Source: DATFJZ01 sp034660495
GTDB taxonomy: Bacteria; Desulfobacterota; Desulfobacteria; Desulfobacterales; Desulfobacteraceae
Length of the DNA stretch: 9,126 bases
Direction: 5' to 3'
NCBI GenBank assembly: GCA_034660495.1
Contig: JAYEJJ010000280.1
Span: 1-9,126 of the forward strand
Below the pieces are notes generated by a model that had not been told where the DNA came from, searched no databases, and saw only the letters and a program-made list of their open reading frames with translations. Shown piece by piece: positions 1 to 4,430 of the stretch (position 1 is the first letter of the stretch; each line of letters starts with the position of its first letter). The translations under genes and the position numbers were made by a program.

Positions 1-69
1 AAAGACCTATGCTGTTGCTCTCGATTAAGTGCTTTTCAAAAACGCATAGGCTGAAAAGCACATCATAAT
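1..69 (+). other. Interleaved inverted repeats (pseudoknot-like) beside an IS end
   Basis: Seen: CCTATGC (6-12) is the exact reverse complement of GCATAGG (44-50), and GTGCTTTTC (29-37) is the exact reverse complement of GAAAAGCAC (53-61). The pairs are interleaved, so as RNA they could form an H-type pseudoknot. The IS200/IS605-type end at 70-127 follows directly. A reading frame entering from the left stops at TAA 66-68, but its 21 residues are not recognisable as a TnpB tail. In IS605-type elements the guide RNA (omegaRNA) overlaps the 3' end of tnpB and the right end, so this may be part of one; that is inference. The element body lies outside the window. Confidence 0.35.
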
Positions 70-127
70 CCGTCAATTCATCCCCTGAGCTAAAGACTCA
101 GGGGTTTTCTTGCCGGTTTTTTATAAA
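70..127 (+). mobile_element. IS200/IS605-type right end, left copy
   Basis: A nested hairpin: inner stem CCCCTGAG (82-89) / CTCAGGGG (97-104) with a 7-nt loop, and outer stem CCGTCAA (70-76) / TTGCCGG (110-116) with one mismatch at T73/C113. The same 58 bases recur inverted at 9004-9061 with two differences, where they follow a Y1 transposase stop codon; this is why they are called an IS200/IS605-type end. These families carry subterminal hairpins recognised by TnpA as single strands. The GC stem followed by TTTT could also stop transcription coming from the left. The rest of this element lies left of the window. Confidence 0.6.
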
Positions 128-349
128 TGGATGAGATATATCCATTTAAAAACCTGACACACCTTATCCAGATAGACAACCTGATTTAAACAAACCATTA
201 GCTGAACAATGCCGTGTTTCTGAACACTTTTGATATCACCCCGGTCTGTGTTCCTGTTCCTGCTGATTAAACAGATCGTATAATTCGATTATCAAGTTTT
301 TCTATGGAAAAACCGATTATGGATATCCCGAATTTTAAAAATTAAAAGC
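128..349. other. Intergenic region upstream of ogt
   Basis: No gene was found here. A hairpin (124-132 TAAATGGAT / 140-148 ATCCATTTA, 7-nt loop) touches the IS end and may belong to it or to the target. A TATAAT hexamer lies at 279-284. From 318 onward the sequence is duplicated at 2331 as part of the truncated ogt copy, so the last 32 bases before the start codon moved with the gene fragment. Confidence 0.5.
279..284 (+). promoter_or_regulatory. Possible -10 element for ogt
   Basis: A perfect TATAAT about 65 nt upstream of the ogt ATG. The -35 position (TTCCTG at 257-262, 16-nt spacer) matches the consensus poorly, so the call rests on the -10 box alone. The hexamer also lies within a small palindrome (ATAAT-TCG-ATTAT, 280-292). 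Confidence 0.25.
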
Positions 350-832
350 ATGACCATGTATTACACCCGATTTAACACCAGAATCTGCGAAATCCTTCTG
401 GTGGGGGATGAAAAGGGCCTGGCCCGTCTTCATCTCAACATTGGTGAGGGCGGCCGGCAGTTCAAAATCCTTGATACCTGGGTAGCCCGGCCCGATTTTT
501 TTGTGGATATCAAAGCCCAGGTCATGGAATACCTTGACGGAAAGAGACGGGTGTTTGCCGTGGATCTTAATACCAATGGCACGGATTTCCAGAAAGCCGT
601 CTGGGAGGGGCTGCGCAAAATTCCCTACGGCAGACTGGTCACCTACGGGGATATCGCAAAGGGCCTGGGAAAAGAAAAGGCCTCCCGGGCCGTGGGTGGG
701 GCCTGCGGCAAGAATCCGGTCCCTTTGATTACTCCCTGCCACAGGGTGATCGGAGCCAACGGAAATTTTACCGGATTTGGCAGCGGCCTGGCCATCAAGA
801 AAAAGCTCATCGCCCTGGAACAAAACCCTTGA
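350..832 (+). CDS. ogt: Methylated-DNA--[protein]-cysteine S-methyltransferase (O6-alkylguanine repair)
   Basis: A suicide DNA-repair protein that moves the alkyl group from O6-alkylguanine (and O4-alkylthymine) to its own cysteine. The 160 residues fit the Ogt/MGMT length. An N-terminal RNase-H-like domain spans about 1-75. The C-terminal DNA-binding and active-site domain follows, with FQKAVWEGLRKIPYGRLVTY at 80-99, the helix-turn-helix with SRAVG (112-116) holding the arginine finger Arg113, Asn122, and the active-site motif PCHRVIG with Cys130. The tail GNFTGFGSGLAIKKKLI closes the active-site pocket. ATG 350 was chosen for coverage of the N-terminal strand; no clear Shine-Dalgarno precedes it, and ATG 356 is a possible alternative. 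The next start codon (856) lies 23 nt after the stop. The first 66 codons plus 32 upstream bases are duplicated as a decayed copy at 2331-2553. No active-site residue is missing, so the protein should work. Confidence 0.95.
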   Translation: MTMYYTRFNTRICEILLVGDEKGLARLHLNIGEGGRQFKILDTWVARPDFFVDIKAQVMEYLDGKRRVFAVDLNTNGTDFQKAVWEGLRKIPYGRLVTYGDIAKGLGKEKASRAVGGACGKNPVPLITPCHRVIGANGNFTGFGSGLAIKKKLIALEQNP

Positions 833-855
833 TAATCCAGTAAAAGGAATAAAAA

Positions 856-1029
856 ATGAAATTCACAGCCAGTTTTATTTTATTGTCTTTATGCGTATTT
901 CTATTCAGTTTAACGGGTGTGGTTGCCCAGCCCTTAACCCTTGTTGCTGTGGGTGACAGTCTTACTGCCGGAGACGGAGATGAACCAGGGGGCGGCGGGT
1001 TCCCGCAGCGCCTTTTATCCCAGCGGTGA
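856..1029 (+). pseudogene. GDSL-family lipase/esterase, N-terminal fragment
   Basis: ATG 856 is preceded by an AAGGA Shine-Dalgarno and opens a 57-codon frame. Residues 1-24 form a clear signal peptide (lysine, hydrophobic core, ending VVA), followed by LTLVAVGDSLTAGDG. This contains block I of GDSL hydrolases with nucleophile Ser35, and then GGGGFPQRLL, which fits the next conserved stretch. The frame stops at TGA 1027-1029. Family members need roughly 150 more residues, including the Asp/His catalytic pair, and none of that is present here. From about 1010 the +1 frame encodes a different protein, so this is the 5' stub of an exported GDSL enzyme gene joined out of frame to another gene. 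It lies 23 nt downstream of ogt and may share its transcript. The identification of the motif is firm; the deletion event is inferred. Confidence 0.75.
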
Positions 1030-2125
1030 TCCTAATGGAGAAGGTGACGGCTATCCAGGTTCCCTGTTTACGGCGGGCCATGCCCACGATGATTATGCCG
1101 GGGAAATATCCATACCAGCGCCGGCAGCAGCGCAGTCCATTGCTGATTTGCCAAGGGCCCGGGTGCTCCAGGCGCCGGCAGATATTACCGGAGGCTGGAA
1201 AGACAACTGCAGCTTTCATCCGGACTGTTTATACAGGGAACTGGACGGTCTGGTTTATCTCCCCAATATAAACAAAATGGCATGGAACCTGAGGGACTGG
1301 TTTAATACGGCAAAATATGACCAGGATTCTCTGGGATGGAGCAGTCTGGATATGACCGATGCTCAGGGGGTATGGCACATAGGTCCCCGAAACGATGATG
1401 CAGATCTGTATCACAATGCAAAAACCAGTAATTTTCTTTTTAAAGCTCCGGAATCCTTTGCAGCACAATGGCTGAACAATAAATGGCTCATTGCCGGAGG
1501 GACCAGGGAAGCCGGGGCACTGGGCGGATCACAGGGTCCGTCTCTTTTTGCCCTTGCCCCCTGGGAAGATGGAAATCCACCGGCATCTTCAGCCTGTCTC
1601 GATGCCCTGCCTCTGGTGTATTATCCTGAAATTGTAGACTGTGTCTGGAAAAGTACGGAAGGTCAAGGTGTTGTTTATCCGAAGAACAACGATGTCTGTG
1701 TTTACCCGGATTACCGGGCAGTAGATGCCTGGAACGGCGGTGCATGGGTGGAAGCGGACTCAGGTACAGCGATTTTAATCACCGGCAAAAAGGGGCTGGG
1801 GGATAATTGCTATGCTGCCGGCGAGGTGTGCAATGACCCCTGTATGGAATCAAAAGGCTACCATGCCTATCCCTATGATCCCCAGATTCTCTTTTATGAT
1901 CCTGAACATATCAAAGAAGTGATATCAGGAACCCGTCAGCCCTGGCAGGTCCTTCCCTGCAGCATAATGAGTATAAAAGATATTTTTTATGATGAGTGCG
2001 GTGTCATCGGCGCTGCATCATGGGATTCAGGGGGCCGTCACCTTTTTATAACTGAAAAGGAAGTAAATGATCCGGATAACGGGTTCTGGGGGAAAACCAT
2101 TGTCCATGTATGGACAATACACTAA
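941..2125 (+). CDS. Uncharacterised Cys-rich secreted protein, 5'-truncated
   Basis: The frame is open from ATG 941, but residues before about 1010 are the GDSL stub read in the wrong frame, so the authentic protein starts near AFYPSGDPNG (1010 on) and has lost its own start and signal peptide. What follows reads like a genuine exported protein of about 370 residues: GYPGSLFTAGHAHDDYAGEI near the front, DITGGWKDNC, REVDGL-like RELDGLVYLPNINK, many Trp, Tyr, Asp and Gly residues, and about eleven cysteines spread along it, including a cluster in GDNCYAAGEVCNDPC. The repeated short blocks of strands would fit a beta-rich fold, but I recognise no catalytic motif and assign no function. It ends at TAA 2123-2125, with an inverted-repeat element starting at 2127. 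Without a usable start or export signal the gene is probably dead; the 370-residue open frame suggests the break is recent. Confidence 0.6.
   Translation: MLLWVTVLLPETEMNQGAAGSRSAFYPSGDPNGEGDGYPGSLFTAGHAHDDYAGEISIPAPAAAQSIADLPRARVLQAPADITGGWKDNCSFHPDCLYRELDGLVYLPNINKMAWNLRDWFNTAKYDQDSLGWSSLDMTDAQGVWHIGPRNDDADLYHNAKTSNFLFKAPESFAAQWLNNKWLIAGGTREAGALGGSQGPSLFALAPWEDGNPPASSACLDALPLVYYPEIVDCVWKSTEGQGVVYPKNNDVCVYPDYRAVDAWNGGAWVEADSGTAILITGKKGLGDNCYAAGEVCNDPCMESKGYHAYPYDPQILFYDPEHIKEVISGTRQPWQVLPCSIMSIKDIFYDECGVIGAASWDSGGRHLFITEKEVNDPDNGFWGKTIVHVWTIH
2099..2118. repeat. Perfect 20-nt palindrome at gene end
   Basis: ATTGTCCAT (2099-2107), GT, ATGGACAAT (2110-2118): nine-base arms match perfectly. 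It lies inside the last codons of the secreted-protein frame, just before the stop. No T-run follows, so it is not a classical terminator. It could be a chance palindrome or part of the insertion boundary at 2127. Confidence 0.5.
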
Positions 2126-2126
2126 A

Positions 2127-2321
2127 TTCAGAACTCCTGACCTCAGCTAATTTTGAATGCATAATCATTTTCTATATATAGTATTTTTTTTTAAAAACAA
2201 AGACAATAAGCACAATATATGGTATTTGTCTGGTTTTTTTATGCATTTAAAATTACGATCCTAAATTTGAATATTTTCAGTTAAAACAATATATTAGGTT
2301 TGTGGTGTCAGGAGCTCTGAA
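2127..2321. mobile_element. AT-rich MITE-like element with terminal inverted repeats
   Basis: The ends TTCAGAACTCCTGAC (2127-2141) and GTCAGGAGCTCTGAA (2307-2321) are inverted repeats matching at 14 of 15 positions. A second nested pair, 2148-2164 and 2239-2255 (around the shared ATGCAT), matches at 16 of 17. The interior is strongly AT-rich, has no credible reading frame and contrasts with the genes on the left. Size, ends and lack of coding fit a miniature inverted-repeat transposable element, or a deleted IS remnant. No target duplication is certain; AATT/AATT borders overlap the repeat itself. An in-element TTGAAT-17-TATATT (2267-2295) could act as a promoter toward the right, but such matches are common in AT-rich DNA. 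Confidence 0.5.
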
Positions 2322-2330
2322 ATTAACAAA

Positions 2331-2553
2331 TATGGATATCCTGATTTTTTAGAATTAAAAGCATGACCATGTATTACACTCGATTTAACACCAAAATCTG
2401 TGAAATACGTATGGTAGGGGATGAAAAGGGCCTGAACCGTCTTCATCTCAACACCGGTGAGGGCGGCCGGCAGTTCAAGATCCTGGATAGCCCGGCCCGA
2501 TTTTTTTGCGGATATCAAAGCCTAGGTCATGGAATACCTTGACGGAAAGAGAC
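2331..2553 (+). pseudogene. Truncated, frameshifted duplicate of the ogt 5' end
   Basis: This segment repeats 318-548, the ogt upstream bases plus the first 66 codons. The ATG at 2363 and the first approximately 41 codons align closely, with substitutions such as ARL to NRL. An 8-bp deletion (the copy has GGATAGCCCGG where ogt has GATACCTGGGTAGCCCGG) then shifts the frame, and a stop follows at codon 60. Homology ends abruptly at 2553, after GGAAAGAGAC. The HTH and active-site domain with Cys130 are absent, so no repair activity is possible. The copy begins only about 10 bases after the inverted repeat ending at 2321, which suggests element-linked rearrangement. It is a relic; its divergence from ogt means the duplication is not very recent. 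Confidence 0.88.
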
Positions 2554-2597
2554 TGAGCAATTTATTAAGTTTTTGTTTTTTACAAACATCATATCTC

Positions 2598-2627
2598 TTT
2601 ACAATCCCCATATATTTTTGGTATAAA
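2598..2627 (+). promoter_or_regulatory. Sigma70-like promoter upstream of the hicBA cassette
   Basis: TTTACA (2598-2603), an 18-nt spacer and TATAAA (2622-2627) give five of six matches to each consensus hexamer. It points toward hicB and would read through the long hairpin at 2653-2783. Cassette genes usually lack their own promoter, so an external one here would make sense. The local AT richness makes chance matches likely, hence the modest confidence. Confidence 0.4.
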
Positions 2628-2652
2628 TTTCTTCCTTAGGTTAAAGGGTTAA

Positions 2653-2783
2653 GTTCAACAGGATTTTATCCACCATCCCTTATCGCAGAGACGGATGAAA
2701 TCTTGTGTCGGTTTTTATTCTCAATGCCTCAAGATGTCTTTTTGCGGAAACGGGATGGAGGATAAAATTCATAACGTTAGGGC
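2653..2783. repeat. Long attC-like hairpin site preceding the hicBA cassette
   Basis: Arms 2663-2679 and 2752-2768 are inverted repeats matching at 16 of 17 positions, with one A/A mismatch. Nested inside are CGCA (2684-2687) / TGCG (2743-2746) and ATCTTG (2700-2705) / CAAGAT (2730-2735). The outer boxes are GTTCAAC (2653-2659), which fits RYYYAAC, and GTTAGGGC (2776-2783), which is close to GTTRRRY. This layout resembles a long, VCR-like attC recombination site. The spacers between box and stem are unequal (3 and 7 nt), which weakens the case. In an integron this would be the attC of the preceding cassette, whose body is no longer recognisable here. It may instead be another structured element. 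Confidence 0.45.
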
Positions 2784-2802
2784 CATGAAGGAGGTATAAA
2801 AA

Positions 2803-3057
2803 ATGTTACTTGAGTACATTCAGGCAGCACTCAATCATGCAAAATATGAAATCTTACCAGATGATGGAAGTTATTATGGGGAGGTTCCTGAATGCAATGG
2901 TGTCTATGCAAACTCGGATACACTCGAGGTTTGTCGTGAAGAACTACGCGAAGTACTTGAAGAATGGGTCCTGTTTAGAATTTATCGAAATCTTCCCATA
3001 CCAGTAATAGATGGTATCAGTCTTGACATAAAAGAGGTAGCCTATAGATGTCCTTGA
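2803..3057 (+). CDS. hicB: HicB-family antitoxin
   Basis: The 84-residue protein matches the short HicB form that neutralises HicA mRNA interferase by covering its active site. Its N-terminal partial RNase-H-like fold reads MLLEYIQAALNHAKYEILPD, then GSYYGEVPECNGVYANSDT and LEVCREELREVLEEWVLFRI, followed by a short tail (PVIDGISLDIKEVA). There is no separate C-terminal ribbon-helix-helix or HTH, so DNA binding and autoregulation cannot be assumed. The start is decided by AAGGAGG (2788-2794) eight nucleotides before ATG 2803. The gene comes before hicA, the reverse of the classical hicA-hicB order, but this is common in this short subfamily. Both genes sit inside an integron-like cassette. Intact as far as can be seen. 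Confidence 0.88.
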   Translation: MLLEYIQAALNHAKYEILPDDGSYYGEVPECNGVYANSDTLEVCREELREVLEEWVLFRIYRNLPIPVIDGISLDIKEVAYRCP

Positions 3058-3150
3058 ATGACCTGATACATAAAGTTAATGCTCGCACGGTTAAGTTCCG
3101 CTGAAAGCATGAATAAAATCGGCATCAAGTCATGCTGGGACTACTATAAT

Positions 3151-3369
3151 ATGCCACCTTTTGGACCAATAAAACGAAAAGATTTGATTCGATATTTTAA
3201 ACGATGTGGATTTGGTGGCCCTTTTTCAGGTGGTAAATATCAGTTTATGGCTAGCGGAGAGCTTACCATACGAATCCCAAATCATCACCAAAAAGACATA
3301 GGAAGAGATCTTCTTGCAAGAATATTGCGTCAAGCTGGAATCAGAAAAGAAGATTGGCAGAATCTTTAG
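3151..3369 (+). CDS. hicA: HicA-family toxin (mRNA interferase) with His-to-Tyr active-site change
   Basis: HicA toxins are small double-stranded-RNA-binding-fold RNases that cut mRNA. From ATG 3151 the 72 residues read MPPFGPIKRKDLIRYFKRCG, then the glycine-rich loop GPFSGGKYQFM, LTIRIPNHHQKDIGRDLLAR and ILRQAGI, the whole domain in family order. The family's catalytic histidine is expected at the position of Tyr30 (TAT 3238-3240), one base away from CAT. The toxin is therefore probably weak or dead, unless a nearby His (NHH) substitutes. The frame is open upstream to ATG 3079, which would add 24 residues not typical of the family; neither start has a good Shine-Dalgarno. The 93-nt gap after hicB is long for such pairs. 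The stop is followed 17 nt later by the attC. Confidence 0.82.
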   Translation: MPPFGPIKRKDLIRYFKRCGFGGPFSGGKYQFMASGELTIRIPNHHQKDIGRDLLARILRQAGIRKEDWQNL

Positions 3370-3385
3370 TTTAATTGTAGATAGT

Positions 3386-3448
3386 GCCCTAACGAATAAG
3401 GATAGATTGTGTGAGGAACGAACCACAATCTTATCCGTTTGGTTGGAC
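3386..3448. repeat. attC (59-base-element) recombination site
   Basis: Outer boxes GCCCTAAC (3386-3393) and GTTGGAC (3442-3448, a GTTRRRY match) enclose spacers of 6 and 5 nt. The stem follows: GGATA (3400-3404) with TATCC (3432-3436) and GATTGTG (3405-3411) with CACAATC (3424-3430). A single extrahelical T (3431) lies on one arm, and the loop is 12 nt. Unpaired central spacers and a bulged base are the features that integron integrase reads in single-stranded attC sites. The length of about 62 nt is in the usual range. It sits directly behind hicA. Confidence 0.68.
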
Positions 3449-3496
3449 AAGCCCGGAATGTCTTAATGTCTTATTATAAAGGAAATATCTTTTTTT

Positions 3497-3627
3497 GGGC
3501 TTGGTTTTAACTTCGCCCACTATTAGTCATTTTACAAAATGACAGATAAAACCTGCTAAAATATCAACGTGTTGAAATTGATCCATCAAAATTTATAGGC
3601 ATACTGGGCGAAATTAAAACCAAGCCC
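3497..3627. mobile_element. 131-bp inverted-repeat element (MITE-like)
   Basis: Arms 3497-3519 and 3605-3627 are inverted repeats matching at 22 of 23 positions; they begin GGGCTTGGTTTTAA and end TTAAAACCAAGCCC. A perfect inner palindrome GTCATTTT-AC-AAAATGAC lies at 3526-3543. The 85-nt interior has no reading frame. The length and long near-perfect arms fit a MITE or a deleted IS. It ends six bases before the stop codon of the ATPase gene, so as RNA it could fold behind that gene, but no T-run follows on the minus strand. Target duplications were not evident. Confidence 0.5.
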
Positions 3628-3632
3628 ACCTT

Positions 3633-4430
3633 TTAATTTAATAGTTCTTTATGGATTCTATTTTCAGGCATTGGATTCAAAGGAATCGTATAAGGATATC
3701 CATTGATCCTGTTAATGTTCACCTCGATTTTATATACTGTTTCTATGATCCTGGGGGTCATTACTTCCAAAGGTGTGCCATTACAGACCATACAGCCTGA
3801 TTTGAGCATCACGATTCTATCGGAAAACCTGGATGCCAGATTAAGGCTGTGCATGGCCATGATAATGCCTATATTTTTCTTTTGAGCAAGCTTTTTCAAC
3901 ATGTCCATCACCTCTAACTGATGCCGTACATCAAGGTTGTTGCTGGGTTCATCCAGAACAAGATAACCCGGTTCCTGGGCAATGGCCCTGGCAATCAGCA
4001 CCTTTTGTTTCTGCCCCCCGCTGATCCGGTCAAAATCCTTAAGTCCCAGATGATTAAGATTCATGGACATAAGAACCTTACTCACGACTTCTAAATCCTT
4101 GCCGGAAGGAACAAACCTCACATAGGGTTTTCTTCCCATGAGCACAGCATCAAACACTGTCATGGGAAATTTTGATGGAAAGGCCTGTGGAACATACCCT
4201 ATCAATCGTGCACGATGTGTTGGAGACATCTTTAAAATATCCATGTCATCCATCTTAATAAAGCCGAAACAGGGTTTTATCATACCCAAAAGACAATTTA
4301 AAAGAGTAGTTTTGCCCACACCGTTAGGCCCTAACACACTTATGATCTCCCCTTTTTTTACATTCAGATCAATATCTTTGAGTACACAGGTTTTCCCATA
4401 ATTAAAGCTAAGATTCTCAACTTGAAGCAT
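3633..4430 (-). CDS. ABC transporter ATPase, iron-chelate/cobamide (FecE/BtuD) type
   Basis: Cytoplasmic ATPase that powers the FecCD-type importer encoded just upstream. The 265 residues fit the family. Motifs in order: Walker A GPNGVGKTT (34-42), Q-loop YVPQ (79-82), signature ISGGQKQK (136-143), Walker B YLVLDEP (156-162) with Glu161, D-loop NNLD (164-167) and H-loop His194 in MAMHSLNLASRF. All catalytic residues are present. The ATG at 4430 shares its A with the TAA stop of the permease gene (TAATG), so translation is almost certainly coupled. It is the last gene of the operon. Beyond its stop there is only a 131-bp inverted-repeat element and no classical terminator. Substrate is set by the partners, not by this subunit. 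Confidence 0.93.
   Translation of the reverse strand: MLQVENLSFNYGKTCVLKDIDLNVKKGEIISVLGPNGVGKTTLLNCLLGMIKPCFGFIKMDDMDILKMSPTHRARLIGYVPQAFPSKFPMTVFDAVLMGRKPYVRFVPSGKDLEVVSKVLMSMNLNHLGLKDFDRISGGQKQKVLIARAIAQEPGYLVLDEPSNNLDVRHQLEVMDMLKKLAQKKNIGIIMAMHSLNLASRFSDRIVMLKSGCMVCNGTPLEVMTPRIIETVYKIEVNINRINGYPYTIPLNPMPENRIHKELLN

Larger units (their letters stand above)
2777..3442 (+). mobile_element. Integron-type gene cassette carrying hicB-hicA
   Basis: The cassette starts inside GTTAGGGC (2776-2783) and ends inside the attC site at 3386-3448. GTTAGGGC is the exact reverse complement of GCCCTAAC (3386-3393), so circularising the segment would rebuild an attC with perfectly matched outer boxes, as expected for an excised integron cassette. 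The 666 bp hold just the two genes with 26 nt in front and 17 nt between the hicA stop and the attC, a typical compact cassette layout. No integrase gene or attI is in the window, so it is either a far member of an array, an orphan cassette or a relic. Toxin-antitoxin cassettes are known from sedentary chromosomal integrons. Confidence 0.65.

Noticed and set aside
335..823. 162-codon open frame on the minus strand opposite ogt
   Set aside because: It is a mirror of ogt with no recognisable domain and no ribosome binding site; ogt carries all family motifs.
3085..3110. Resemblance of GCTGAAAGCAT to the 3' end of 23S rRNA
   Set aside because: The match is about 11 bases and does not continue; no rRNA structure is present.
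3520..3531. 12-base match CTATTAGTCATT shared with 8849-8860
   Set aside because: In about 9.1 kb, roughly two exact 12-base same-strand matches are expected by chance, and flanking bases differ at once.
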